Notes under the pieces: generated by a model
Seen by the model: the letters and a program-made list of their open reading frames with translations, nothing else
Told to the model about the DNA's origin: nothing
The model's database searches: none
Position numbers and translations under genes: made by a program
From: an uncultured Chromatiaceae bacterium
GTDB taxonomy: Bacteria > Pseudomonadota > Gammaproteobacteria > Tenderiales > Tenderiaceae
Assembly: GCA_947259785.1 (NCBI GenBank)
Contig: CAMYNQ010000004.1
Coordinates: forward strand, 1-59,061
Reading direction: 5' to 3'
Length of the DNA: 59,061 bases
Part shown: positions 1 to 8,487 of the stretch, one piece after another
Numbering within the stretch: position 1 is the first letter of the stretch
Layout of the letters: each line of letters starts with the position of its first letter

Positions 1-2
1 TA

Positions 3-47
3 CTGACTGAACTGCCAAAAGCTAGCACGGTTGAAGATATTGAATAA
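3..47 (+). CDS. 3' end of an upstream gene (partial)
   Basis: One frame is open from the window edge to a TAA at 45-47 and would encode the tail LTELPKASTVEDIE. The acidic ending and the position ahead of the arsR promoter fit the C-terminus of a gene running in from the left. Only 14 codons are visible, so the product cannot be named, and the frame could be open by chance. Confidence 0.3.
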   Translation: MTELPKASTVEDIE

Positions 48-182
48 CTATTGCCCGGTGGATTTGCTGCCTTACCAAACTCACAGACTTAATGTGAGTA
101 TGGTGTTCGTCAGGCGCTTACCGGATTCCGGCATTCTCCGTAATGACGAAAGGCGGTGCTTGAAGGGGGGATGATGAAAGGC

Positions 183-210
183 TTGACACCCGCTCAAACC
201 AATCTATAAT
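183..210 (+). promoter_or_regulatory. sigma-70 promoter of arsR-arsM
   Basis: A perfect -35 hexamer TTGACA (183-188) and a perfect -10 hexamer TATAAT (205-210) are separated by 16 bases. The expected transcription start, 6-8 bases past the -10, falls at about 217-218. That is at the ATG of arsR, so the message probably has no leader. Confidence 0.75.
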
Positions 211-226
211 TCGAAATATGTCGAAT
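209..226. promoter_or_regulatory. Inverted repeat, likely ArsR operator
   Basis: ATTCGA-AATATG-TCGAAT is a perfect 6+6 palindrome that overlaps the end of the -10 box and includes the arsR start codon. Its place between the -10 box and the start of an ArsR-family gene is what is expected of an autorepressor site. A repressor bound here would block RNA polymerase and, if the message is leaderless, sits on the first codons. The assignment to ArsR is inference. Confidence 0.6.
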
Positions 227-529
227 TATCAAATAAACAACACTCCCCTTGATGAAATGTTCAAGGCCCTCAGCAACCGACATCGCCTGGCGTTGTTCTA
301 TCGCCTGATGAATTGCTGCGCACCAGGCACCAAGTGTGGCGTTGAGGCAGAACGGTTTTGTGTTGGTGAGTTGGGCGAGGGCATGGATATCGCGCCGTCG
401 ACCCTATCGCACCATTTGAAAGAATTGAATCGCGCCGGGCTGATCCAGATGGAGCGGCGTGGCAAAAATGTGGAGTGCTGGTTGGAGCCTAGCGTTTTGA
501 CCGAGTTGAGTACCTTTTTTAAAATTTAA
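218..529 (+). CDS. arsR: ArsR-family metalloid-responsive repressor
   Basis: This 103-residue winged-helix protein has the ArsR layout: MFKALSNRHRLALF (about 14-27), then the recognition helix region STLSHHLKELNRAGLI (about 62-77) and the wing MERRGKNVECWL. Cysteines at 33, 34, 40 and 48 could form the trivalent-arsenic site; their spacing differs from the classic ELCVCDL site, so this is a variant sensor. It most likely represses its own operon until As(III) binds. The start at 218 has no ribosome-binding site but coincides with the predicted transcription start. The internal ATG at 257 also lacks one. The arsM gene follows after 23 bases, so the two form one operon. Confidence 0.88.
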   Translation: MSNYQINNTPLDEMFKALSNRHRLALFYRLMNCCAPGTKCGVEAERFCVGELGEGMDIAPSTLSHHLKELNRAGLIQMERRGKNVECWLEPSVLTELSTFFKI

Positions 530-552
530 TTGTTACCCGTAAGGAGTTAATC

Positions 553-1419
553 ATGAGTTCATGTTGCCCCCCAAAAACAGAAAAGCCGAATCACGCTGAT
601 CACGATAGCCATAGGCAGGATGTGCGTGGTGCCTATGCCAAGGTGGCCAATGCTGAGAACAACAATGAGAGTTGCGGTATTGAGAGCAGTTGTTGTGGTG
701 TTTCGGATGATTCAGCTATCAATACCCTGATCTCGACCCGCCTGGGGTATAGCGAGGATGATTTGGCCAAGGCACCTAGCGGTGCTGACATGGGCCTGGG
801 TTGTGGCAACCCGCGTGCCATTGCTTCGCTCAAGCCAGGTGAGGTGGTGGTTGATCTCGGTGCTGGTGGTGGTTTTGACTGTTTTCTTGCCTCCCATGAA
901 GTGGGTGAAACAGGGCGTGTGATCGGTGTCGATATGACGCCAGACATGCTGAGCAAGGCGCGTAGTAACGCGGTTAATGGGCAGTACAAAAATGTTGAGT
1001 TTCGCCTCGGTGAGATCGAGCATCTGCCGATTGAGAATGAAACGGCGGATGTGATTATCTCTAATTGCGTGATCAATCTGTCACCTAATAAACAGCAGGT
1101 GTTCAAGGACGCTTTTCGTGTCTTGCAGCAAGGCGGACGTCTGGCGATCTCTGATGTGGTGGCCACCGTTGAATTGCCAGAAGAGATGCGTAACGATCCA
1201 GCCCTGATTGCAGGCTGCATGGGCAATGCCTCACTGGTTGATGATTTGGAAGTGATGATTAAGGCGGCTGGGTTTGTTGATGTGCGTATCGAGCCTAAGG
1301 ATGAATCAAAAGCGTTTATTCGTGATTGGGCGCCTGATCACAATGTCACTGATTACGTGGTGTCGGCCTCGATTGAGGCGGTTAAACCGGGCTGTAAGCC
1401 GGGTTCTGGTTGTTGTTAG
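553..1419 (+). CDS. arsM: Arsenite S-adenosylmethionine methyltransferase
   Basis: ArsM transfers methyl groups from SAM to trivalent arsenic, giving methylated and finally volatile arsenicals in the cytoplasm. The 288-residue protein has the class I SAM-binding signature VVDLGAGGGFDCFLA (about 98-112), followed by VIGVDMTP. The family cysteines are visible: CC in ESSCCGVS, ISNCVINLS (about 173) and AGCMGNAS (about 223), the last two being the arsenic-binding pair. Cysteine-rich ends (MSSCCPP and PGSGCC) are common in this family. A good ribosome-binding site (aaggag) lies ahead of the ATG. It is co-transcribed with arsR and followed at once by a terminator, so the operon is just sensor plus methylase with no arsenite pump nearby. 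Confidence 0.93.
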   Translation: MSSCCPPKTEKPNHADHDSHRQDVRGAYAKVANAENNNESCGIESSCCGVSDDSAINTLISTRLGYSEDDLAKAPSGADMGLGCGNPRAIASLKPGEVVVDLGAGGGFDCFLASHEVGETGRVIGVDMTPDMLSKARSNAVNGQYKNVEFRLGEIEHLPIENETADVIISNCVINLSPNKQQVFKDAFRVLQQGGRLAISDVVATVELPEEMRNDPALIAGCMGNASLVDDLEVMIKAAGFVDVRIEPKDESKAFIRDWAPDHNVTDYVVSASIEAVKPGCKPGSGCC

Positions 1420-1438
1420 CGCTTTTTCTGGAACAATA

Positions 1439-1477
1439 AAAAGGGCAGCCTATCAAGCTAGGTCTGCCCTTTTTTTA
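1439..1477 (+). terminator. Rho-independent terminator after arsM
   Basis: AAAAGGGCAG and CTGCCCTTTTTTT form a strong stem with an A-tract on the left and a T-tract on the right. It could work in both directions, ending arsRM and the minus-strand gene that follows. Confidence 0.85.
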
Positions 1478-1493
1478 AGTCTGCTGGTTGGTT

Positions 1494-1775
1494 TTAGCTG
1501 CCAAGTCTTTCCAACAGGGCGTCTTTTTCTTGGGTTTCTGTTATGGCAGTGCGGATTTTGTTGAATGCCTCGGCTGCTGCATCGGGATGTTTGGCGTAAC
1601 CGATAATGGGGTCGTATTTATAGCCAGCCATTTTTAAGGCCTGGTTCTTGAAATCTGTACCTCCTGTGCCGCCACCGCCGATATTGGTGAGTAGTTGCTC
1701 GAGCTTGACACGTGTTGCGACGACGCCGGGTTTGAAGCTGGTGAAGTCGTCGGCGGCTACTGGGTCGAATTCCAT
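1494..1775 (-). CDS. Small conserved-looking protein, unknown function
   Basis: I do not recognise this 93-residue protein. It is soluble, with a glycine-rich centre (IGGGGTGG, about 32-39), a middle section KMAGYKYDPIIGYAKHP and a helical acidic C-terminus. There is no signal peptide and no cysteine. The ATG at 1775 follows a good ribosome-binding site (aggggat), which supports it as a real gene. It is a single-gene unit that converges on arsRM with the shared terminator between. About 200 bases upstream hold no other gene that I can see. Confidence 0.6.
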   Translation of the reverse strand: MEFDPVAADDFTSFKPGVVATRVKLEQLLTNIGGGGTGGTDFKNQALKMAGYKYDPIIGYAKHPDAAAEAFNKIRTAITETQEKDALLERLGS

Positions 1776-1980
1776 TGATATCCCCTGTGGTTACTTGTTT
1801 GCGAATTTGATTTACTGAATAGTGTTTCGTCAGTTGGGATGTGGATCTTGAGGGTTTTTGTTACAGGGCTGTCGATGGGCGGGAAAACAACGCTTTAGCC
1901 ATGCCTGTTGTGGCCGTTACCGGTGACAATAGAGAGAATTTGTTGCATGTTGGCGTTTTTGGTTCAGGCTTTGTGAGGTT

Positions 1981-2490
1981 GTGGTCTTGCTTAAGAAAGT
2001 TTTTTTGATGTTGTCGATAATCTCGATTTTGGCTGGGCCAATGTTGTATCTGTCTATTGTCGATACGATGGGTAGCGGGGCAGGCCTGTCATTCAAGATG
2101 CCTAGCCTGGGGCTGCCGGATTGGTTGAAATCAGGCGGCGAGCAGATTGTTGGCACGGCTGCCGAGGTAGTTGGCGACAGTGGTTCGGCAATCTATAAGT
2201 GGAAAGATGCGGCTGGTGTATGGCAGTTTACCAATGAACTTCCTGTCGGAGTGACGGATGTTGAAACGGTGCTGATTAGCTCGAACACCAGTCTTCAAGC
2301 CTTTAAATCGCAAGCGGAGCCTGAGCAGGCAAAAGCTGAAAGTCCCGTCGAGGCCAAGCAGGACGAGTCATTGGAGCTTGACCTCATGCCAACGCCGGGA
2401 CGTGTAAAAAAACTCATTGAAGACGCCCAAAATGTCCAGAACATTCTTGATGAGCGGGTCAAACAGATGGATTCTCAGTCCTCCGAGTAG
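1981..2490 (+). CDS. DUF4124-domain envelope protein
   Basis: The N-terminus (VLLKKVFLMLSIISILAG) is a membrane anchor or signal segment. The motif IYKWKDAAGVWQFTNELP (about 75-92) is the DUF4124 signature, a small periplasmic or outer-membrane-associated domain of unknown role that is common in gammaproteobacteria. The C-terminal half is charged and probably coiled (VKKLIEDAQNVQNILDERVKQM). The ORF opens with GTG at 1981, but the TTG at 1987 is better spaced (8 bases) from the GAGG at 1975-1978, so the protein may start at 1987. It is flanked by unrelated genes and appears monocistronic. Confidence 0.75.
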   Translation: MVLLKKVFLMLSIISILAGPMLYLSIVDTMGSGAGLSFKMPSLGLPDWLKSGGEQIVGTAAEVVGDSGSAIYKWKDAAGVWQFTNELPVGVTDVETVLISSNTSLQAFKSQAEPEQAKAESPVEAKQDESLELDLMPTPGRVKKLIEDAQNVQNILDERVKQMDSQSSE

Positions 2491-2553
2491 TGCTTTCTCT
2501 ATGGCTGTGGTTAAGTATAATGCTGGGCGTTGGAGGGTATTGGCATACGTAAC

Positions 2554-2715
2554 ATGTTAGGCAGAGTCGCCACCTATGATCATGATGATTTATTTTCCGA
2601 ACAAGCGGTCGTTGGCCACGGTTTTTAAGCTGAAACTGTTGATGCCAGCGCTACCCTGTCCGGTATCGAAATCAAGGTAGCGAAGCCGGAAGCGTTTAAA
2701 GGCTTGTTTATATGA
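2554..2715 (+). pseudogene. Interrupted short ORF ahead of the MocA-like gene
   Basis: One frame reads MLGRVATYDHDDLFSEQAVV and on to an in-frame TAA at 2626-2628, then continues as AETVDASATLSGIEIKVAKP and a few more residues to a TGA at 2713-2715. That TGA overlaps the ATG of the next gene (ATGA), the usual sign of coupled genes. The second part has the look of a real C-terminal beta-strand segment, so this may be a short gene broken by a nonsense change. I do not recognise the family, and it could be non-coding. Confidence 0.3.
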
Positions 2716-3320
2716 CAACAGTATCAGCAGTGTTATTGGCGGCAGGTGAGTCACGTCGCATGGGTGAGATCAACAAGTTGGAATTACTGGTTGATGGTAT
2801 TCCCCTGTTGCGTCGAACGGCAGAGGTTCTGTTGGCCTCCAATTTGTTAGAGATCGTTGTGGTGTTAGGCCATCAAGCCGACACGGCCGGGGCTATACTC
2901 GAAGGTCTGCCGTTGAATTTCGTCTATAACGAAAACTATCTCGATGGTCAGATGACTTCGGTTTATCAAGGATTGTTATCTCTTTCGCAGCCTTGTGACG
3001 GGGTGATGATCTGCCTGTCAGACCAACCCTTATTGCAGGCGGATGATGTGAACGCACTGATTGATGCCTTTGGTAAACGCAGTCATGGGTCGGTGTTGGT
3101 GCCTACCTATCAGGGTAAGCGCGGTAACCCAGTTGTTATTGACTATCAGCAGCGCCAGGAAGTTTTAAATGGTGAGCGCAATCTGGCTTGTAAAAAGTTG
3201 ATTGAAGACAATCCTGAGTTGGTTAGTGGTTTTGAAATGAGCAACAATCATGTAGTGGTTGATCTCGATACACCAGAAGAGTATGTCGCCCTGACGGGCA
3301 GCGAGGCCGTTGTCTCATAA
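2712..3320 (+). CDS. MocA/MobA-like nucleotidyltransferase
   Basis: This 202-residue protein has the NTP-transferase signature VSAVLLAAGESRRMGEINKL (about 4-23), with the LAAGxSxRMG loop that binds the nucleotide and a downstream lysine. ICLSDQPLL (about 101-109) carries the metal-binding aspartate, and GKRGNPVVI (about 137-145) is typical of the molybdenum-cofactor cytidylyltransferase (MocA) branch. It would add CMP or GMP to molybdopterin, or act on a related cofactor. No molybdoenzyme gene lies nearby, so the substrate is uncertain. The start overlaps the stop of the broken ORF upstream. Confidence 0.82.
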   Translation: MTTVSAVLLAAGESRRMGEINKLELLVDGIPLLRRTAEVLLASNLLEIVVVLGHQADTAGAILEGLPLNFVYNENYLDGQMTSVYQGLLSLSQPCDGVMICLSDQPLLQADDVNALIDAFGKRSHGSVLVPTYQGKRGNPVVIDYQQRQEVLNGERNLACKKLIEDNPELVSGFEMSNNHVVVDLDTPEEYVALTGSEAVVS

Positions 3321-3414
3321 TCCAAAATATCCCGATTGGCATGAGCGCCCAGGTTGATGATGACTGCGGTGGTGAGTGAGGTTGGGTGTTTAAGTCTGCA
3401 GCGGATGTAACACA

Positions 3415-3441
3415 GGGGCGGCGCAAAATATGCGCCGCCCC
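3415..3441. terminator. Strong hairpin between converging genes
   Basis: GGGGCGGCGCA-AAATA-TGCGCCGCCCC is a perfect 11-bp stem with a 5-base loop. No T-run follows directly, so termination is likely but not certain. Its location between two converging genes fits a bidirectional terminator. Confidence 0.6.
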
Positions 3442-3448
3442 GCTGCTA

Positions 3449-4171
3449 TTAATTTTGTTTGCGTAGTTGCGTCGCTATGTGTGAGGCGATGCTATGGATA
3501 GCATCTTGCAAGCCCGCTAGCACCACCTTATCCCCGGCTTCAAAAATAGCCTCTTTTTTATCGAATTTGTATTCTTCCGCTGCTTCCAGGTCGGTGCCGC
3601 TCATGATGGGGTTGTGATAACCGTGCATTAGGGTTTCCTGGTAGATTACATCGCTGCTGCTGGTGGCATGCATGGAGACCATGGCGCGCGCCTCCGGCCG
3701 CCACTCGGGTGAAAACATAAAGTGCTCAGTGACATAGCCGGCGTTGCTGACAATAATATCAATTAGGGCGTCGGCGCCCTCGGTGTTGATGCCGCTATAA
3801 TCTTCAAACAGTTCATTTTCGGCTCGTTCAACATTGACGATGTTGACTTTGAAGCCTGACTTTTCCAATTGGGCAGCAATTTCGGTGGTGAGCTGATTGC
3901 CGAAAACAAAGTTGTTTTCTGTGGTCACGCCCTCAATGCTTTTCACAGCCTCCTTGCCATTGATTGCGATTGTGACTGCGCCAAGGGCGCCTAGGCCTCC
4001 GGCCGGGCTACCCAGGTTCATCATTCGGTAAGGTGGCTCGGGAATACTCAGCAGCGCAACGCTTTTAACTTGATTGACGGCTTCGGGTTTGAGCACCATC
4101 TTGACACCGCCACAGCCGCCTAATGCGGCCAGGATAAGGATCATGGGGATAGTTAGTATTTTTCTGAGCAT
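3449..4171 (-). CDS. Lipoprotein of unknown function
   Basis: The 240-residue product begins with a lipoprotein signal peptide ending in the lipobox LGGC (cysteine about 20), so it is exported and lipidated. The mature part has SVALLSIPEPPYRMMNLGSP, then a region like the periplasmic alpha/beta domain of small envelope lipoproteins (LTTEIAAQLEKSGFKVNIVN). The residues EADAL-type segment (GADALIDIIVSN) and the C-terminal helix are also visible. I do not recognise a named family. It is a single gene, divergent from yebC with about 157 bases between. Confidence 0.7.
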   Translation of the reverse strand: MLRKILTIPMILILAALGGCGGVKMVLKPEAVNQVKSVALLSIPEPPYRMMNLGSPAGGLGALGAVTIAINGKEAVKSIEGVTTENNFVFGNQLTTEIAAQLEKSGFKVNIVNVERAENELFEDYSGINTEGADALIDIIVSNAGYVTEHFMFSPEWRPEARAMVSMHATSSSDVIYQETLMHGYHNPIMSGTDLEAAEEYKFDKKEAIFEAGDKVVLAGLQDAIHSIASHIATQLRKQN

Positions 4172-4328
4172 CGGTTTCTCCAGGGATTCTTGTTATTGAT
4201 TTCACAGGCTTGATCGGCTGGCTGCTAGCGATCTTTAGATCGTGGTCTGCGGCTTAATCTTTGCCCCCCAGAAATGCTAGACTCTGCCTACTTCCGGGTA
4301 GAATAGATTCAGTGACAACGAGGAAACA

Positions 4329-5075
4329 ATGGCAGGACATAGTAAGTGGGCCAACATCCGCCACCGCAAAGGGGCGCAGGACGCCAAGCGGGGCAAGATT
4401 TTCAGTAAACTGATCCGTGAAATCACTGTTGCGGCCAAGATGGGTGGTGGCGATCCTGCCGCCAATCCGCGGTTGCGCACGGCAATCGATAAGGCCCTGG
4501 GGCAGAACATGACCCGCGATACCGTTGAACGTGCAGTGAAGCGTGGTTCTGGTGATACTGAAGGTGAAAATTACGAAGAGCTGCGTTACGAGGGTTATGG
4601 TGCTGCTGGTGTGGCGATGATGGTGGATTGCCTCACCGATAACAAAAACCGTACCGTCAGCGAGGTGCGTCATGCCTTTAGCAAACGTGGCGGTAATCTG
4701 GGGACTGATGGTTCGGTCTCTTATCTGTTCACCAAGCAGGGCATTATCAGCTATGCCGCCGGTGCCGATGAGGAGCAGATCATGGAAACGGCACTTGAGG
4801 CGGGTGCCGAGGATGTGGTCAATAATGATGATCGTTCCATCGATGTCATCACCACACCTGAGGCCTTCGTTGATGTCAAAGAGGCGATGGTCGTTGCTGG
4901 TCTGGAGCCGGAAAATGCGGACATTACTATGACGGCCAGCACTTCAGTCGAGTTGGGCCTGGACGATGCGCAGAAGGTGATGGGGCTGATTGATATGTTG
5001 GAAGACCTGGATGATGTGCAAAACGTTTACACCAATGCCGATTTCTCTGACGAGGTAATGGAACAGCTTGGTTAA
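4329..5075 (+). CDS. yebC: YebC/TACO1-family protein
   Basis: The start [18 protein letters not shown] is the family hallmark, and the 248-residue length is standard. [18 protein letters not shown] and the C-terminal [13 protein letters not shown] are also typical. Family members bind DNA or the ribosome; recent work links them to translation through proline stretches, and older annotation calls them transcriptional regulators. As in many gammaproteobacteria it stands directly upstream of ruvC (18 bases), so it heads the ruvCAB operon. A ribosome-binding site (gagga) precedes the ATG. Confidence 0.96.
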   Translation: MAGHSKWANIRHRKGAQDAKRGKIFSKLIREITVAAKMGGGDPAANPRLRTAIDKALGQNMTRDTVERAVKRGSGDTEGENYEELRYEGYGAAGVAMMVDCLTDNKNRTVSEVRHAFSKRGGNLGTDGSVSYLFTKQGIISYAAGADEEQIMETALEAGAEDVVNNDDRSIDVITTPEAFVDVKEAMVVAGLEPENADITMTASTSVELGLDDAQKVMGLIDMLEDLDDVQNVYTNADFSDEVMEQLG

Positions 5076-5093
5076 CATCGGCGAGCAGCATTA

Positions 5094-5606
5094 ATGGCCC
5101 AGCGTATTCTTGGTATCGATCCCGGTTCTCGTATTACCGGTTTTGGTGTGATCGAGATCGTGCAAGGGCAAGTCGTTTATGTTACCAGTGGTTGCATTCG
5201 TGTGCAGGGTAAGGCCTTGCCTGAACGGCTTAAGTCCATTTTTGATAGCGTTAGCGAGATCGTCGCTGATTATTGTCCAGACCAGATGGCGATAGAGCAG
5301 GTGTTTGTCAAAAACAATATCGATTCGGCACTTAAGCTGGGTCAGGCCCGCGGTGCTGCCATTTGTGCCGGAATGACCCGTGATCTGGACGTGTTTGAGT
5401 ACACCCCGACCCAGATCAAAAAGGCGGTGGTGGGTAAGGGTCATGCCGACAAGGCGCAGATGCAGTTTATGGTGCGGGCTGTATTGAAGTTGCCTGGTCT
5501 GCCGCAGGAAGATGCCGCTGATGCCCTGGCCTGCGCTTTGTGTCATCACCACACTCATGAAACTTTAGGTCAATATAGTCAACAGTTGAAAGAGGTAAGC
5601 CCATGA
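5094..5606 (+). CDS. ruvC: Holliday junction endonuclease RuvC
   Basis: RuvC resolves Holliday junctions by paired symmetric cuts after RuvAB branch migration. The 170-residue protein shows the RNase H-like fold signatures: [16 protein letters not shown] with catalytic Asp9, the IEQVFV glutamate (about 65) and [15 protein letters not shown] (about 143-157), which carries the last acidic residues. Its stop overlaps the ruvA start by four bases, indicating translational coupling. Confidence 0.97.
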   Translation: MAQRILGIDPGSRITGFGVIEIVQGQVVYVTSGCIRVQGKALPERLKSIFDSVSEIVADYCPDQMAIEQVFVKNNIDSALKLGQARGAAICAGMTRDLDVFEYTPTQIKKAVVGKGHADKAQMQFMVRAVLKLPGLPQEDAADALACALCHHHTHETLGQYSQQLKEVSP

Positions 5607-6202
5607 TTGGTCGCCTGCGCGGTAAGTTAATTGTCAAACGTGCACCGCAGTTGCTGGTGGATGTGAATGGTGTTGGTTATGAGGTTGAGGCGCCGATGAG
5701 TACCTTTTATAACCTGCCTGAGCTTGGTGACGAGGTATTGCTGCACACTCACATGGTGGTGCGTGAAGATGCCCAGCTGCTCTATGGTTTTGGCTCTGAG
5801 GCTGAACGCAGTTTCTTTCGTAATTTGATTAAGATCAATGGTGTTGGTGCCAAGATGGGGCTGGCGATCCTGTCCGGCATGTCGGCTGAGGCCTTTGCCC
5901 ATTGTGTGGCTGAAAACGATGTCGCCAGCCTGGTACGTTTGCCCGGTGTTGGTAAAAAGACTGCCGAGCGTCTGATCGTCGAGATGAAGGATAAACTCGA
6001 TAAAGTGACGGGCACAGCCTTGCCGCAGGACTTGGCGACTGCCGTTACCGCGGTTAATGATCCCGTTAGCGATGCGGTGAGTGCTTTGGTGTCGCTGGGA
6101 TATAAAGCAAACGAGGCTAGCCGCATGGTGCGGGCAGTGAAGGGTGACGACCTGGCTAGTGAAGAGATCATTCGTCAGGCCTTAAAAGGCACGGCGGCTT
6201 AA
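5603..6202 (+). CDS. ruvA: Holliday junction-binding protein RuvA
   Basis: RuvA tetramers hold the four-way junction flat and load RuvB. The 199-residue protein starts [10 protein letters not shown] (OB-fold domain) and carries two helix-hairpin-helix motifs, [18 protein letters not shown] (about 73-90) and [19 protein letters not shown] (about 110-128). The small C-terminal domain (about 150-199) that contacts RuvB is present after an acidic linker. It overlaps ruvC and lies 24 bases ahead of ruvB. Confidence 0.97.
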   Translation: MIGRLRGKLIVKRAPQLLVDVNGVGYEVEAPMSTFYNLPELGDEVLLHTHMVVREDAQLLYGFGSEAERSFFRNLIKINGVGAKMGLAILSGMSAEAFAHCVAENDVASLVRLPGVGKKTAERLIVEMKDKLDKVTGTALPQDLATAVTAVNDPVSDAVSALVSLGYKANEASRMVRAVKGDDLASEEIIRQALKGTAA

Positions 6203-6226
6203 GCCTGTGGATAGTTGGGTAGAACG

Positions 6227-7279
6227 ATGATTGAAACTGATCGACTGATTAGTGCCGCCATCCCCTCAAAAGCTGAGGAGGCCATTGACCGTGCCATCAG
6301 GCCGAAAAAACTGGCCGACTATGTTGGTCAACCTGCTGTCTGTGAACAGATGGAGGTCTTTATCGAGGCGGCCAAGAAACGTGGCGAGGCACTTGATCAC
6401 ACTCTGATCTTTGGGCCGCCGGGCCTGGGCAAAACTACCCTGGCCAATATCATTGCCAACGAGATGGGGGTGGCGATGAAACATACCTCTGGTCCGGTGC
6501 TGGAGCGCCCCGGTGACCTGGCTGCGCTGCTAACCAATCTAGAGCCGCACGATGTATTGTTTGTTGATGAAATACATCGGCTCAGCCCAGTGGTGGAGGA
6601 GGTGCTCTATCCGGCCATGGAGGATTATCAGCTCGACATCATGATTGGCGAAGGTCCGGCAGCACGCTCGATCAAGTTGGATTTACCGCCCTTTACCCTG
6701 GTGGGGGCAACCACCCGCGCCGGCTCGTTGACCTCGCCCTTGCGTGATCGCTTTGGCATTGTTCAACGGTTGGAGTTTTATAATACCGCCGATCTGACCT
6801 CAATCGTCAAACGTTCCTGCCAGATTCTGAATGTTGGAATTGAAGCTGACGGCGCCAAGGAGATTGCCCGTCGTTCGCGTGGTACACCGCGTATAGCCAA
6901 CCGCCTGTTGCGGCGAGTGCGCGATTTTGCCGAGGTTAAAGCTGATGGCCGAATTACTGTGGCAGTGGCAGCCGGGGCGCTGGATTTGCTAGATGTCGAT
7001 GGTCATGGTTTTGATGTCATGGATAGAAAACTGTTGCTGGCGATTTTGGAGAAGTTTGACGGTGGTCCGGTGGGTGTTGATAGCTTGGCGGCGGCGATAG
7101 GTGAGGAGCGCGGCACCATCGAAGATGTGCTTGAACCTTATCTGATTCAACAGGGTTTTATGATGCGTACCCTGCGTGGCCGGGTAGTGACGCGAAAGGC
7201 CTATGAGCATTTTGGCTTGACGCCACCAGTGGTTGCCGATCAGGATCATCAGGATGTAATGGATCAGTTGGACGAATAA
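6227..7279 (+). CDS. ruvB: Holliday junction branch-migration ATPase RuvB
   Basis: RuvB is the AAA+ motor that drives branch migration with RuvA. Visible motifs are Walker [12 protein letters not shown] (about 60-70), Walker B FVDEIHRL (about 111-118), sensor GATTRAGSL and the arginine finger region [14 protein letters not shown]. The C-terminal winged helix ends with TPPVVADQD. The ORF track opens at a TTG at 6215, but the normal RuvB start is MIETDRLI at ATG 6227, giving 350 residues, the family's usual size. Confidence 0.97.
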   Translation: MIETDRLISAAIPSKAEEAIDRAIRPKKLADYVGQPAVCEQMEVFIEAAKKRGEALDHTLIFGPPGLGKTTLANIIANEMGVAMKHTSGPVLERPGDLAALLTNLEPHDVLFVDEIHRLSPVVEEVLYPAMEDYQLDIMIGEGPAARSIKLDLPPFTLVGATTRAGSLTSPLRDRFGIVQRLEFYNTADLTSIVKRSCQILNVGIEADGAKEIARRSRGTPRIANRLLRRVRDFAEVKADGRITVAVAAGALDLLDVDGHGFDVMDRKLLLAILEKFDGGPVGVDSLAAAIGEERGTIEDVLEPYLIQQGFMMRTLRGRVVTRKAYEHFGLTPPVVADQDHQDVMDQLDE

Positions 7280-7376
7280 TTTCAAAAAAAGACGTTTGCT
7301 TGTATTACAATGGCGGCAACTTTTTGGGGCTAAACGCTGTCTCTTAGATCGAGCTGCAATGTAATTGAAATAGAGT

Positions 7377-7796
7377 ATGGATACGTTTCACTGGCCCGTC
7401 AGGGTTTATTACGAAGATACGGATAGCGGCGGGGTGGTCTATTACGCCAATTACCTGCGTTTTATGGAGCGTGCCCGTACCGAGTGGTTACGTAGTCTGG
7501 GTGTGGAGCAGGATAAGCTGATTGAGCAAGAGGGTGTGCTGTTCGCTGTCCGTCATGTGGATGTGGATTATCTCAAACCAGCCCGATTTAATGATTTGCT
7601 TGAGGCCACCTCGAGGGTGGTTGAGTTTGGCCGAGCCAGTTTGACTTTTGAACAAGCAATAACGCGAATGGATGCTGAAACGAAGACTGGGTTGTGTCGT
7701 GGCCAGGTGAAAATCGCTTGCCTTGGTGTCGAATCATTTCGGCCTCGTCCGCTGCCAGAATTTTTAAAAATGATTTTGAAGAATGGAGAAAGCTAG
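7377..7796 (+). CDS. ybgC: Acyl-CoA thioesterase of the Tol-Pal cluster
   Basis: This hotdog-fold protein hydrolyses acyl-CoA thioesters and in E. coli associates with lipid synthesis and the Tol-Pal region. The signature VYYEDTDSGGVVYYANYLRFMERAR (about 10-34, including the catalytic Asp) is clear, and the length (139) is normal. It begins the tol gene cluster. Its TAG stop shares a base with the GTG start of tolQ, so the two are translationally coupled. Confidence 0.95.
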   Translation: MDTFHWPVRVYYEDTDSGGVVYYANYLRFMERARTEWLRSLGVEQDKLIEQEGVLFAVRHVDVDYLKPARFNDLLEATSRVVEFGRASLTFEQAITRMDAETKTGLCRGQVKIACLGVESFRPRPLPEFLKMILKNGES

Positions 7797-8485
7797 TGGC
7801 TACTGATATGTCGATCGTGAGCCTGATCACCAATGCCAGTGTGTTGGTGCAGCTTGTTATGGTGCTGTTGTTGGTGGTGTCGGTGATGGCCTGGACCATT
7901 ATTTTTAGTAAGTCAAAAGCGTTGAAACAGGCGCGCGAGGAAATGACGTCATTTGAAGATCGTTTTTGGTCCGGTGGTGACCTGAATCGCTTGTATGAAC
8001 AGAGCAATGTACATTCCGAGTCACGCGGTCTGGAGCGTATCTTCAAAGCGGGTTTTAAAGAATTCATCAAGTTGCGTAAGCAGGGCGAGCCTGATCCAAT
8101 GGCTGTGGTTGAAGGGGCGCAACGCATTATGCGTGTCAAACTCAATCGTGAGGCGGATAGCCTGGAAATTAGCCTTGGTTTTCTGGCGACGGTGGGTTCT
8201 ACCAGTCCATATGTTGGTCTGTTCGGTACGGTATGGGGCATCATGAATTCCTTTCGTGCCCTGGGTAATGTCCAGCAGGCAACGTTGGCAATGGTTGCGC
8301 CCGGTATTGCCGAGGCGCTGATTGCTACGGCCATGGGTCTATTTGCGGCGATTCCGGCCGTCATCGCCTATAACCGTTTTCGTACCGATGTTGAACGTCT
8401 GATCAGTCACTACGACAGTTTTGTTGATGAGTTTACCTCCATCCTGCAGCGTCAGGCCCACACCCCAGTCACTGAGAAGGGCTAG
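7796..8485 (+). CDS. tolQ: Tol-Pal motor protein TolQ
   Basis: TolQ is the inner-membrane proton channel that, with TolR, powers TolA to constrict the outer membrane at division. The protein has three membrane segments: VLVQLVMVLLLVVSVMAWTI (near 15-34), then VGLFGTVWGIMNSFRALG (about 138-155) and IAEALIATAMGLFAAIPAVI (about 169-188). The ORF track extends back to 7694 inside ybgC, but a GGAG at 7785-7788 sits seven bases ahead of the GTG at 7796, giving VATDMSIVSL, which matches known TolQ starts. ATG 7808 is a weaker alternative. Length is 229 residues. Confidence 0.96.
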   Translation: MATDMSIVSLITNASVLVQLVMVLLLVVSVMAWTIIFSKSKALKQAREEMTSFEDRFWSGGDLNRLYEQSNVHSESRGLERIFKAGFKEFIKLRKQGEPDPMAVVEGAQRIMRVKLNREADSLEISLGFLATVGSTSPYVGLFGTVWGIMNSFRALGNVQQATLAMVAPGIAEALIATAMGLFAAIPAVIAYNRFRTDVERLISHYDSFVDEFTSILQRQAHTPVTEKG

Positions 8486-8487
8486 TT

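Noticed and set aside
1274-1564. 96-residue ORF after arsM in another frame
   Set aside because: It crosses the arsM terminator and overlaps arsM; not a gene.
7588-8364. 258-residue minus-strand ORF
   Set aside because: It is antisense to ybgC and tolQ, which are certain; the protein has no recognisable features.
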